64,000 nt of DNA from BOG-931 sp963781725. Its GTDB lineage: Bacteria > Pseudomonadota > Alphaproteobacteria > Rhizobiales > Xanthobacteraceae. Both the position numbers and the translations under genes were made by a program. The stretch covers positions 186,001 to 250,000 of the forward strand of contig CAWAGV010000002.1 of the NCBI GenBank assembly GCA_963781725.1, read 5' to 3'. The notes beneath the pieces were generated by a model. That model was not told the DNA's origin and did no database searches. It saw nothing but the letters and a program-made list of their open reading frames with translations. Of the stretch, positions 56,616-64,000 are shown piece after piece (the stretch's first letter is position 1; each line of letters begins with the position of its first letter).

Positions 56616-56858
56616 TTACCTCAGTGCCTTATGGCTCCCGTCGCACATCGGCTGGTGCTGCGAGCGCTTGCAGGCGCAGAACCAGACCTCTTCGTTCGAT
56701 GCCGCCTTCCATTCCTGCGGGCGGAATTCGGTGCCCTTGTGCGAGCCGTCGCAGAACGGCTGCGCCTTCGAACGCCCGCAGGCGCACCACCAGTAACTTT
56801 CCCCGGCCACCACATTGATGGCCAGCGGACGCCGCCCGCCGATTTCCGGCTCACTCAT
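56616..56858 (-). CDS. CDGSH iron-sulfur domain protein
   Basis: 80 residues with two complete CDGSH-type 2Fe-2S motifs: Cys25, Cys27, Cys36, His40 (CACGRSKAQPFCDGSH) and Cys61, Cys63, Cys72, His76 (CACKRSQHQPMCDGSH). Each can bind one cluster with three Cys and one His. ATG 56858 overlaps the glyQ stop in an ATGA junction and the stop abuts the glyS start, so it is embedded in the glycyl-tRNA synthetase operon. Physiological role unknown. Confidence 0.94.
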   Translation of the reverse strand: MSEPEIGGRRPLAINVVAGESYWWCACGRSKAQPFCDGSHKGTEFRPQEWKAASNEEVWFCACKRSQHQPMCDGSHKALR

Positions 56859-57838
56859 GTCGCCTTCTCCCCTTCCGTCACACTTGTCCCGCCGCCCGCC
56901 GTCGCCAGCCACGCCTCGCCGCACGCCTTGGCGAGTTCGCGCACCCGCAGGATGTAGCTCTGCCGCTCGGTCACCGAGATGACGCCACGCGCATCGAGCA
57001 GGTTGAACACGTGGCTCGCCTTGATGCACTGGTCGTAAGCCGGCAGCGCCATCAGGTGCCGGCCGCGATTGCCGCCGTTGCTGCCGGCGCGCCAGCCGTC
57101 GTCGAGATATTTTTTGCACGCCGCTTCCGCCATCCGGAACTGCTCGAACAGCATCGTGGTGTCGGCATATTCGAAATTGTGCCGGGAAAACTCCTGCTCG
57201 GCCTGCAGGAACACGTCGCCGTAGGAGACGCGCTCGGCGCCGTCGCGGCCGTTGAAATTCAGATCGTAGACGTTCTCGACGCCCTGTACGTACATCGCCA
57301 GCCGCTCGAGACCGTAGGTGAGCTCGCCGGCCACCGGCGCACATTCGAAGCCCGCGACCTGCTGGAAGTAGGTGAACTGCGAAACCTCCATGCCGTCGCA
57401 CCAGCATTCCCAGCCGAGGCCCCAGGCGCCGAGCGTCGGGCTTTCCCAGTCGTCCTCGACAAACCGGATGTCGTGAACCTTCGGATCGATGCCGATGGCG
57501 TAAAGCGACTTGAGATACAGATCCTGCAAATCGTCCGGCGACGGTTTGAGGATCACCTGCATCTGGTAGTAGTGCTGCAAGCGGTTCGGGTTCTCGCCGT
57601 AGCGGCCGTCCTTCGGCCGGCGCGACGGCTGCACATAGGCGGCGTGCCACGGCTTCGGCCCGAGCGCGCGCAGCGTGGTCGCCGGATGAAACGTGCCGGC
57701 GCCGACCTCCATGTCATACGGCTGCAGAATGACGCAGCCCCAATCCGCCCAGTAGCGCTGCAACGCCAAAATCAGCCCCTGAAACGAGCGTTCCGGGCGC
57801 ATGTACGGCGGCAATGAATCGGCGGCGGCTGGGCTCAT
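56855..57838 (-). CDS. glyQ: Glycine-tRNA ligase alpha subunit
   Basis: 327 residues. The class II catalytic core of GlyRS: SFQGLILALQRYWADWGCVI, LQPYDMEVGAGTFHPAT, YVQPSRRPKDGRYGENPNRL and GWECWCDGMEVSQFTYFQQV. Start ATG 57838 (MSPAAADSLPPYMRPERS) is chosen; the frame continues 12 codons further. There is no clear ribosome site, so the start may vary. Divergent from a Bug receptor gene across about 135 bases. Confidence 0.95.
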   Translation of the reverse strand: MSPAAADSLPPYMRPERSFQGLILALQRYWADWGCVILQPYDMEVGAGTFHPATTLRALGPKPWHAAYVQPSRRPKDGRYGENPNRLQHYYQMQVILKPSPDDLQDLYLKSLYAIGIDPKVHDIRFVEDDWESPTLGAWGLGWECWCDGMEVSQFTYFQQVAGFECAPVAGELTYGLERLAMYVQGVENVYDLNFNGRDGAERVSYGDVFLQAEQEFSRHNFEYADTTMLFEQFRMAEAACKKYLDDGWRAGSNGGNRGRHLMALPAYDQCIKASHVFNLLDARGVISVTERQSYILRVRELAKACGEAWLATAGGGTSVTEGEKAT

Positions 57839-57973
57839 CGGCACGTTGTTGGTGGAAGGCCGGTTGCAGGTCAAGTCCGGTGCGACGGCGGCTACCGGGA
57901 TTCGCTGCGTCGACTATGCTAGTAGCAGAAATCAACGATCCAGAACGGATATCGGGCAAAACGGACATAGGGA

Positions 57974-58957
57974 ATGGAAATGCTTCGCTACGCAGCCGCA
58001 GTTATCAGTGCCGTGCTTAGCCTCGCCGCCGGGCCAACCGCGCAGGCCCAGGATTATCCAAACCGGCCGGTCCGCATCGTCGTCGCCTTCCCGCCCGGCG
58101 GCCCGACCGATTTCGTCGGCCGGCTGGTGGCGGAGAGGATGACGACGCTGCTCGGCCAGCGCGTCTATATCGACAACAAGCCCGGCGCCAACGGCACGAT
58201 GGGCGGCGGCGATATCGCCAAGTCCGATGCCGACGGCTACTCGCTGTTCCTGACCACCGCCGGCGCGGTGGTGGTGTCGCCGCACATCATGGCGAACATG
58301 CCGTACGATACGCTGAAAGACTTCGCGCCGGTCGCGCTGGTCACCAAGGTCACCGAGGTGATGGTGGTGAAGCCGGGCCTCGGCATCAAATCGGTCAAGG
58401 ACCTGGTCGCGATGGCAAAGGCGAAGCCGGGTACGATCCCGTTCGCCTCGACCGGCATCGGCTCGCCGCCGCATCTCGCGCAGGAAATGCTCGACGCTTC
58501 GGCCGGCGTGCAATTCCTGCACGTGCCCTATCGCGGCGCGGCGCCGGCGCTGACCGATCTGCTCGGCGGCCAGGTGCAGGTCGTCGTGCTCGACGTGCCG
58601 GTGGTGATCTCGCAGATCCGCGCCGGCGCGCTGGTGCCGATCGGCGTTGCCTCCGACAAGCGCGATCCGACGCTGCCGGACGTGCCGACCTTCGCCGAGC
58701 AGGGCTATCCGAACACCGATGCGTCGAGCTGGTACGGCTTGCTGGCGCCGGCAAAAACCCCGCCGGCGATCGTCGCCAAGCTCAACAAGGCGCTCAACGA
58801 CGCGCTCGCCGATCCGGGCGTGCACGACAAACTGGTCAATGTCGGCGCCACGCCGGTCGGCGGCACGCCGGAGTCGTTCGGCACATTCCTCAAGGCCGAA
58901 TACGAGAAGTGGGGAAAGATCGTCCAGGACCGCGGCATCAAGGATCCGGGGCAGTAG
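57974..58957 (+). CDS. Tripartite tricarboxylate transporter substrate-binding protein (Bug family)
   Basis: 327 residues. Signal peptide (AAAVISAVLSLAAGPTAQAQ), then YPNRPVRIVVAFPPGGPTDF, DNKPGANGTMGGG, HVPYRGAAPALTDLLGGQVQ and LPDVPTFAEQGYPNTD. Start ATG 57974 or 57980. It stands alone: no permease or enzyme follows, only a repeat with two hairpins. Ligand unknown. Confidence 0.9.
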   Translation: MEMLRYAAAVISAVLSLAAGPTAQAQDYPNRPVRIVVAFPPGGPTDFVGRLVAERMTTLLGQRVYIDNKPGANGTMGGGDIAKSDADGYSLFLTTAGAVVVSPHIMANMPYDTLKDFAPVALVTKVTEVMVVKPGLGIKSVKDLVAMAKAKPGTIPFASTGIGSPPHLAQEMLDASAGVQFLHVPYRGAAPALTDLLGGQVQVVVLDVPVVISQIRAGALVPIGVASDKRDPTLPDVPTFAEQGYPNTDASSWYGLLAPAKTPPAIVAKLNKALNDALADPGVHDKLVNVGATPVGGTPESFGTFLKAEYEKWGKIVQDRGIKDPGQ

Positions 58958-58972
58958 TTTTCACTCCGCTCG

Positions 58973-59035
58973 TCCCCGCGAAAGCGGGGACCCAGCAAGA
59001 GTGTGCTTGAACTGGATTCCCGCTTACGCGGGAAT
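58973..59035 (+). repeat. Two hairpins of a REP-like element, possible terminator of the Bug gene
   Basis: TCCCCGC-GAAA-GCGGGGA (58973-58990) and ATTCCCGC-TTAC-GCGGGAAT (59016-59035), with flanking CGCTC/GAGCG, downstream of the Bug stop. No T-run follows, so it is a REP-type repeat instead of a classic intrinsic terminator, though it can still protect or end the transcript. Confidence 0.65.
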
Positions 59036-59049
59036 GAGCGGAAACCGAA

Positions 59050-59256
59050 CTACCCCGGCCGGTACTCGCCGGTCCGCGGATCGCGCTTCAGTGTCGGTAA
59101 TGTCTTGCGGTCGACCGGATCGACCTGGGCGTGGGCTTGGGCGCGGGCGCGCAGGCCGTCGAGCTCGATGTTGACGCGGTGCACTTCGCGCACGCACCAG
59201 CGCAGCAAAGCCGCCGCGCCCACCATGCCAAGCGTGACCACCAGTGCCGGATGCAT
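59050..59256 (-). CDS. Small membrane-anchored protein of unknown function
   Basis: 68 residues. One N-terminal helix (HPALVVTLGMVGAAALLRWC), then a charged segment and a conserved-looking C-terminus (LPTLKRDPRTGEYRPG). ATG 59256 has GGAGA six bases upstream. It lies 14 bases after the S49 peptidase gene on the same strand, probably in one operon. I recognise no name. Confidence 0.72.
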   Translation of the reverse strand: MHPALVVTLGMVGAAALLRWCVREVHRVNIELDGLRARAQAHAQVDPVDRKTLPTLKRDPRTGEYRPG

Positions 59257-59270
59257 CGTCGATCTCCGGA

Positions 59271-60206
59271 TTACAGGCCGATCCGCGCCCACACGGCGCG
59301 GGCCTCAAGCGCCGAAATCAGGTCCTCGGCAAACCTACCTGGTATTCCTTGCAGCAGATTGCCACCCGCCACTCCCGCCGCCCTCCGCCCGAACCAGCCG
59401 CGGTCCGCGGCGATCAGGGGAGTAACGAGCTTGTCGCCGAATCGTTGCCGCAATACGCCGCGCAAATCGCCAATTCCGTCAACAAGCCCAAGTTCAAGAC
59501 CGCGGGAACCGGTCCAATATTCCCCGGAGAACAAGTCGTTTTCTGGGCCGTTGAGCTTGCCGCCACGGCGCGATTTTACCACCGCGATGAAGCTGTCGTG
59601 GATTTCCCGCTGCAATTTCTTCAGCCGCGCCACGTCATCGGGGTTTTCCGGCAGGAACGGGTCGAGCATCGCCTTGTGGTCGCCCGACGTATAGAGCCGC
59701 CGCTCGACGCCGATCTTCTCGATCATCTTGTCGAAGCCGAAGGTGCCGCCGACCACGCCGATCGAGCCGACGATGGAATGCGGGTCGGCGATGATCTCGT
59801 CGGCGGCGCAGGCGATCATGTAACCGCCGGAGGCGGCGGCGTCCTCGACGAAGGCAATCACCCGGCGGTTCTTCTCGTCCGCCAGCTCCCGGATGCGCTT
59901 GAAGATCAGGTGCGATTGCACCGGCGAGCCGCCCGGCGAATTGATCACGATGGCGACCGCGGCAGCCCTCGGCACGGCAAACGCCTTGTCGAGCATCTTG
60001 GCGACGCTGGAGATCGACAGGCCCGGCCGCAGCGGGCTCGAGATACCGATGACCCCGTGCAGGCGAACGACCGGCACCACCGGCTCGCTGCGCCGGAAGC
60101 GCCGCGGCACCAGATGCCGCAATGGCGACAGCAGCCGCCCGAGCGCGCCCTGCCGCAAACCCTGTCCCACGCTCTGCCCGCTGCCGGCCGGCGAAATCTC
60201 GCTCAT
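59271..60206 (-). CDS. S49 family serine peptidase (SppA/SohB-like)
   Basis: 311 residues. Signal-peptide-peptidase-type enzyme with a Ser/Lys dyad: Ser in VEDAAASGGYMIACAADEI and Lys in TSGDHKAMLDPF, plus INSPGGSPVQSHLIFKRI and GSIGVVGGTFGF. It is shorter than SppA (one domain only), so it is the SohB/half-SppA type. No clear transmembrane segment precedes the domain. ATG 60206 is preferred to GTG 60215. Confidence 0.9.
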   Translation of the reverse strand: MSEISPAGSGQSVGQGLRQGALGRLLSPLRHLVPRRFRRSEPVVPVVRLHGVIGISSPLRPGLSISSVAKMLDKAFAVPRAAAVAIVINSPGGSPVQSHLIFKRIRELADEKNRRVIAFVEDAAASGGYMIACAADEIIADPHSIVGSIGVVGGTFGFDKMIEKIGVERRLYTSGDHKAMLDPFLPENPDDVARLKKLQREIHDSFIAVVKSRRGGKLNGPENDLFSGEYWTGSRGLELGLVDGIGDLRGVLRQRFGDKLVTPLIAADRGWFGRRAAGVAGGNLLQGIPGRFAEDLISALEARAVWARIGL

Positions 60207-60318
60207 GGAAACCACATATGAATTGCCATTAAACCGGGCAAGTAACCGAAACTTAATGCTTGGAACGCTTCTTGCTTAAGAGAACGTCGCCGGTTCGCTT
60301 AAGGGCCATGGACTGCAA

Positions 60319-60435
60319 ATGAAAATATATATGCTCATGATGTTAATCGGCGTCATTGTTGGCCTTTCGTACCTTCCCGTTCGCGTCCGAGCCAAACAGG
60401 CATCCCCGGTATCGACCGATTCCGTACCAGCGTGA
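60319..60435 (+). CDS. Very small putative membrane or secreted peptide
   Basis: 38 residues from ATG 60319: hydrophobic MLMMLIGVIVGLSYLPVRV followed by a short polar tail (AKQASPVSTDSVPA). AAGGGCC lies upstream at a slightly long distance. It fills most of the gap between the S49 peptidase start and the end of the TrmN6-like gene. Weakly supported: composition and length alone. Confidence 0.35.
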   Translation: MKIYMLMMLIGVIVGLSYLPVRVRAKQASPVSTDSVPA

Positions 60436-60479
60436 TGCCTAACGGCTGAGCAGAGCGCCAGCGTTTTCAGTTCACAGTC

Positions 60480-61259
60480 TCAGTTCACAGTCATTGGCAG
60501 TGCTGCATTTTCGCGCAGGATGGCTTCCGCTTGCGGCGTCGGCTTGTTGTCGGCGTCGGCAAGCAGCAAGCCGGGCAGCATCGTCAGCGGCACCCTGCTC
60601 GCCTTGATGCCGCGCGCCAGCACGCGGATCGCCGCCGCGCCGGGCTTTGGATAGACCGGCAGGATCGCGACGCCGCCGAAGCCGCCGGCCAGAGCCGCCA
60701 GCACGTCGGCGAGCCCGTCGGCGCGCCAGATCAGCGTCACCACGCCATCCGCGTCGAGCAGCCGTGCCGCGGATGCGAGCCACTTGCGTAGCGTCTCGCT
60801 GGAACCGACATGGGCGGCCCGCCGGTCCGGATCGGGCGACACATTGTGCTGCATGGGATTGAACGGCGGATTCATCAGCACGTGCGCGGCGCAGCCCGGC
60901 GGCAAGCCTGCGGCGGCAAAAGCATCGGCGGACGCTTCGGCATCGAGGCAAAGCGCCCGCACTCTGTCAGTCATGCCGTTACGCCCGGCATTGTCGGCGG
61001 CGAGCGATGTCAGTGCACGATCGATGTCGACCAGGGTGACGGTGAGGCCGCCGACGCGGTGCGCCAGCGCCAGCCCGGCGGCGCCGACGCCGGCGCCGAG
61101 TTCGACCGCATGCTCGCCCGCGTGCGCCGAAACCGCGGCGGCCAGCAGGATCGCATCGTGACCGAAGCGATGGCCGCGCAACGGCTGCCGCAGCACCAGG
61201 CGGCCGCCAAGGATCGCGTCCTCGCTCACATCGGAGAGCAGGCGATCAGCGGACATCAT
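60480..61259 (-). CDS. TrmN6-like SAM-dependent methyltransferase (tRNA1(Val) A37-N6 family)
   Basis: 259 residues. The SAM motif I region is ELGAGVGAAGLALAHRV, and the catalytic NPPF motif (LMNPPFNPMQHN) marks an adenine-N6 or guanine-N2 methyltransferase of the small-domain family. RFGHDAILLAAAVSAH near the start is typical of YfiC/TrmN6. Probably a tRNA or rRNA base methylase. Start at ATG 61259 or 61256. It follows the DUF2007 gene by about 12 bases. Confidence 0.84.
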   Translation of the reverse strand: MMSADRLLSDVSEDAILGGRLVLRQPLRGHRFGHDAILLAAAVSAHAGEHAVELGAGVGAAGLALAHRVGGLTVTLVDIDRALTSLAADNAGRNGMTDRVRALCLDAEASADAFAAAGLPPGCAAHVLMNPPFNPMQHNVSPDPDRRAAHVGSSETLRKWLASAARLLDADGVVTLIWRADGLADVLAALAGGFGGVAILPVYPKPGAAAIRVLARGIKASRVPLTMLPGLLLADADNKPTPQAEAILRENAALPMTVN

Positions 61260-61271
61260 CAATGGCCATCG

Positions 61272-61502
61272 TCAACGGCCATCGGGCCGAAGTTCCTTGG
61301 CGAGCCCGGCATCCTCGAGCAACTGCCGCGCCGCCTCGACCTGATCCTCATCGACCAGGATGCGGCGCGGGAAAATGCCGATCGAGCCTTCCATCACGCT
61401 CATGTTCTGATCGACGACCATGTGCGCGATATCGGCGCCGTCGAGCAGCGCCTCGATTGCGGAAATCAGCACGAGATTGTTGGTACGAACCAGTTCGCGC
61501 AC
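61272..61502 (-). CDS. DUF2007 domain protein
   Basis: 76 residues. Single DUF2007 domain (small alpha/beta fold, sometimes described as a signal-transducing protein): VRELVRTNNLVLISAIEALL followed by DGADIAHMVVDQ and RRILVDEDQVEAARQLLEDA. I chose GTG 61502 since the family starts MRELVRTN and GGAG lies eight bases upstream, over the ATG seven codons earlier. Operon with the methyltransferase. Confidence 0.85.
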   Translation of the reverse strand: MRELVRTNNLVLISAIEALLDGADIAHMVVDQNMSVMEGSIGIFPRRILVDEDQVEAARQLLEDAGLAKELRPDGR

Positions 61503-61645
61503 TGCGCTACTCCGCCCCCGCATTCGTCACTTGACTTTGCCCCGTTCCGCAGCCACGTCGCATGCGGGAATAAACCGTTGTCACAGACGTTCTACCGGAC
61601 GTCATACTTTATCCGAACACATACGCGCGGTTACGCGCTAAGCCG

Positions 61646-61678
61646 CCGTACTTGCGACCGTACTTGCACCGTACTTGC
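61646..61678. repeat. Three direct repeats CCGTACTTGC upstream of the polyprenyl synthase gene
   Basis: Copies at 61646-61655, 61658-61667 and 61669-61678, spaced 12 and 11 bases apart, i.e. about one helical turn. This is the layout of tandem protein-binding sites, though simple slippage is possible. They end 53 bases before the GTG start of the polyprenyl synthase gene, in the likely promoter region. Confidence 0.6.
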
Positions 61679-61731
61679 CGCCTCACCATAGCGTTTCTAT
61701 GCTCGCGCGTCCTGAGTGGGAGAAAGCATAA

Positions 61732-62742
61732 GTGGCCGTTGTCCTGCCGTTCGGAAGTCCGGGCGAAGCCTCCATCGACCGCCTGGTGAATCTCGTCGCG
61801 GCGGACATGGAACGCGTCAACGGCGCGATCCTGTCGCGGACCGGTTCCGAAGTGACGATGATCCCGGAGGTCGCCAATCACCTGATCAACTCCGGCGGCA
61901 AGCGGCTGCGCCCGATCCTGACGCTGGCGCTGGCGCAACTGACCAACTACGGCGGCGACGGCCACATCAAGCTCGCCGCCGCGGTCGAGTTCATGCACAC
62001 CGCGACGCTGCTGCACGACGACGTCGTCGACGAGAGCGAGTTGCGCCGCGGCCGGCTCGCGGCGCGTATGCTGTGGGGCAACGAGGCCAGCGTCCTGGTC
62101 GGCGACTTCCTGCTCGGCCAGGCGTTCAAGATGATGGTCGAGGTCGGTAACCTCAAGGCGCTGGAAATCCTGTCCTCCGCCGCCGCCGTGATCGCCGAGG
62201 GCGAGGTCATGCAGCTCGCGGCGGCGAAAAACACCGCGACCACCGAAGACGAATACATCGCGGTGATCCGCGCCAAGACCGCCGAACTGTTCGCCGCCGC
62301 CTGCGAGGTCGGGCCGGTGCTGTCGGCGCGGCCGCGCGACGAACAGGCCGCGTGCCGCTCGTTCGGCATGAATCTCGGCATCACCTTCCAGCTGGTCGAC
62401 GACGTTCTGGACTACGGCGGCGCCGCCGCCAAGCTCGGCAAGAACGTCGGCGACGATTTCCGCGAGGGCAAGATCACGCTGCCGGTGGTGCTGGCGTTCC
62501 GCCGCGGCTCCGACGCCGAGCGCGAATTCTGGCGGCGCACGCTCGAGCGCGGCGAAGCCAGCGATAGCGACCTCGAACACGCCATCGGCCTGATGGTGAA
62601 GCACCGCGCGCTGGAAGACTCGATCGGCCGCGCCCACCACTACGGCGCGATCGCCCGCGACGCGCTGGCGCTGTTCCCGGACTCGAAGATGAAGTCGGCG
62701 CTGGCCGAGACCGTCGAATTCTGCATCGCGCGGACGCACTAA
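61732..62742 (+). CDS. Polyprenyl diphosphate synthase (octaprenyl/decaprenyl type)
   Basis: 336 residues. Elongates farnesyl diphosphate with IPP units to the ubiquinone side chain. First aspartate-rich motif LLHDDVVDES, second LVDDVLDYGG, upstream GGKRLRPILTLA and the K-T-A motif (RAKTAELFAAA). The residues before the first motif (AAAVEFMHTATLLHDD) are small, as in long-chain (C40-C50) enzymes. Start is GTG 61732. IspB is the E. coli counterpart; chain length is not set by sequence alone. Confidence 0.92.
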   Translation: MAVVLPFGSPGEASIDRLVNLVAADMERVNGAILSRTGSEVTMIPEVANHLINSGGKRLRPILTLALAQLTNYGGDGHIKLAAAVEFMHTATLLHDDVVDESELRRGRLAARMLWGNEASVLVGDFLLGQAFKMMVEVGNLKALEILSSAAAVIAEGEVMQLAAAKNTATTEDEYIAVIRAKTAELFAAACEVGPVLSARPRDEQAACRSFGMNLGITFQLVDDVLDYGGAAAKLGKNVGDDFREGKITLPVVLAFRRGSDAEREFWRRTLERGEASDSDLEHAIGLMVKHRALEDSIGRAHHYGAIARDALALFPDSKMKSALAETVEFCIARTH

Positions 62743-62849
62743 GCGAAATCTCTCAAGAATACGAACGCTTCGCCCCGGTTCGGCATTGGAACCGGAGCGT
62801 GCCCGCTTGCGTTATTTAATGCAGCCGAGGGGATGTCCGAGCCAATTCG

Positions 62850-64000
62850 ATGCGAACTGGCGAATTGCCGCAAAATCAGACCAGTAGTCAGGCGGCATCG
62901 GAATCCGCCGCGCTCGATTTCGGCACCCTGAAATTGCTGGCGCGGCGCGCCGCCAATTCCTTCCACAATTGCGCGTACGGCCTCACGCAACGGCTCAAGA
63001 CAGGCTGGCAAAAGCTGGCGCCGGGCATTCGGCAATGGGCTTTGTCCTTTGCCCGGCTGCTGCGCGATCGTCGCGGGCTTGCGTGGATCGGCGCCGTAGC
63101 ATTGCTGCCGGTGATTTACGTCGCCTACTGCGTCGCCACCATTCCATTCGCGGCCGGCACTGCCATACCGGCCGCGTCAAGCGCGATGGTGTTCGAAGCG
63201 GCAGACGGCAATGCGTTCGCAACACGCGGCATCCTCAAAGGCGAGGCGTTATCGCCTGACCGCATTCCACCGCTCCTGGCGAAGGCGGTCGTCTCGGTGG
63301 AAGACCGCCGCTTCTTCCAGCACGGCGGCGTGGACCTGCGGGCAATCGGCCGCGCCGCCTGGCACGACGTAACGGGCCGGAGAACCGAGGGTGGCAGCAC
63401 CATTACCCAGCAGCTCGCGCGCCGGCTCTATCTCACTCGGGAGCGCACGCTCAAGCGCAAGGTGCAGGAAGCGACGCTGGCTTTCTGGCTCGAGCTGAAA
63501 CTCTCAAAGAAAGAAATCCTCGCGCGCTATCTCAATACCGCTTACTTCGGCGGCGGCGCTTATGGCGCCGACGCTGCAGCGCGCCGCTATTTCGGAAAGA
63601 GTGCGCAGCAACTGTCGTTGAGCGAAGCGGCAATGCTGGCCGGGCTCATTCGCGCGCCGTCGCAACTCGAACCCGATCGCAACATGGCCGGAGCGCAAGA
63701 CCGCGCCATTACGGTGCTGGACGCAATGGTGGAAACCGGCGCCATCAGCGAGCAACCGGCCGATGACGCCAGGCGCCGGCCGGCGGAGCTGCGCGTCGCG
63801 CCGGGCACGCCGGCCGGCAACAATTACTTCATCGACGCCGCCACAGCGGAGGTCAAATCGCAGTCGGGCACGACAACTGCGGATCTGACGGTCAAAACCA
63901 CGCTCAATCGCGACATGCAGAAAATTGCCGAGAGCGTGATCGCAAAACGTCTTGCCGTGGCCGGCAAAGGCAGGAATGTCAGCCAGGCGGCTCTGGTCGC
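62850..64000 (+). CDS. Class A penicillin-binding protein, N-terminal part (GT51 transglycosylase), cut by window edge
   Basis: 383 codons open to the window edge. After a cytoplasmic tail of about 75 residues comes a single transmembrane anchor (IGAVALLPVIYVAYCVA) and the GT51 peptidoglycan glycosyltransferase. Motif 1 is VEDRRFFQHGGVDLRAI (catalytic Glu), motif 2 GGSTITQQLARRLYL, motif 3 RKVQEATLAFWLE and motif 4 KKEILARYLNTAYFGGGAYG. The transpeptidase domain would lie beyond 64000, so a monofunctional form cannot be excluded. Start ATG 62850; no strong ribosome site. Confidence 0.9.
   Translation, partial: MRTGELPQNQTSSQAASESAALDFGTLKLLARRAANSFHNCAYGLTQRLKTGWQKLAPGIRQWALSFARLLRDRRGLAWIGAVALLPVIYVAYCVATIPFAAGTAIPAASSAMVFEAADGNAFATRGILKGEALSPDRIPPLLAKAVVSVEDRRFFQHGGVDLRAIGRAAWHDVTGRRTEGGSTITQQLARRLYLTRERTLKRKVQEATLAFWLELKLSKKEILARYLNTAYFGGGAYGADAAARRYFGKSAQQLSLSEAAMLAGLIRAPSQLEPDRNMAGAQDRAITVLDAMVETGAISEQPADDARRRPAELRVAPGTPAGNNYFIDAATAEVKSQSGTTTADLTVKTTLNRDMQKIAESVIAKRLAVAGKGRNVSQAALV

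Noticed and set aside
61646..61678. CRISPR-like array
   Set aside because: Repeats of 10 bases with 1-2-base spacers and no cas genes; not a CRISPR.

Overview
The window is GC-rich, densely coded and typical of an alphaproteobacterium of the Hyphomicrobiales. It looks closest to the Bradyrhizobiaceae/Xanthobacteraceae (Bradyrhizobium, Rhodopseudomonas or Pseudolabrys-like). The supporting signs are several orphan tripartite-tricarboxylate (Bug) receptors, LLM-class flavin monooxygenases, a LIV-type ABC transporter, a Lys/Ala-rich N-terminal extension on pyruvate phosphate dikinase, and TIGR02301, DUF2007 and DUF3096 genes. This placement is inference from gene content; no 16S gene is present.

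Layout. 1-1880 (minus): a type I secretion ABC exporter followed by the start of its HlyD-type adaptor, cut by the window edge. 2305-5536 (plus): a 26-residue His-rich microprotein ORF, a strong hairpin, a cytochrome b/ethylbenzene-dehydrogenase-like haem protein fusion and a ferredoxin-reductase. 5910-6074: a lone Flp pilin. 6253-14414 (minus): a tightly coupled catabolic operon with a TcuA-like flavoprotein, amidase, CoxG, a Bug receptor, a molybdopterin hydroxylase large subunit without its small partners, a second Bug receptor and a DUF971 protein. 14446-19579: pyrimidine genes pyrC-pyrE (minus) and, past a TPR/2OG-oxygenase gene, pyrK-pyrD of class 1B (plus). 20180-23496: two tandem LLM oxidoreductases and an alpha/beta hydrolase that has lost its nucleophile serine. 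25023-29668: a complete LIV-type ABC transporter operon.

30529-33417 is a decayed integrative element inserted in the 3' end of tRNA-Pro(CGG). A 22-bp direct repeat with one mismatch bounds it, and it holds a truncated integrase and broken NTPase/helicase-like coding sequence of visibly lower GC. 33580-50581 is mixed housekeeping and accessory content: Sua5, a D-2-hydroxyacid dehydrogenase, a third LLM gene, a Bug receptor, two MFS genes, SRAP, Nudix, YgfZ, Tag, HD and phosphatase-like genes, AcuI, NadC and a SleB-type cell-wall hydrolase. 50865-64000 is mostly core genes: ppdK, DUF3096, glyQ-CDGSH-glyS, a Bug receptor, an S49 peptidase, a TrmN6-like methyltransferase with DUF2007, a polyprenyl diphosphate synthase and a truncated class A penicillin-binding protein.

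Two overall points stand out. First, at least five genes (near 10975, 29960, 36166, 47613 and 51250) are broken, or lose their natural start, in a way that removing one base from a short homopolymer would repair. This suggests assembly or sequencing error rather than real pseudogenes. Second, the best candidate for an undescribed system is the 2305-5536 module: microprotein, hairpin, cytochrome b/DOMON fusion and NAD(P)H reductase. The tRNA-Pro element and the serine-less hydrolase beside the LLM pair come next.
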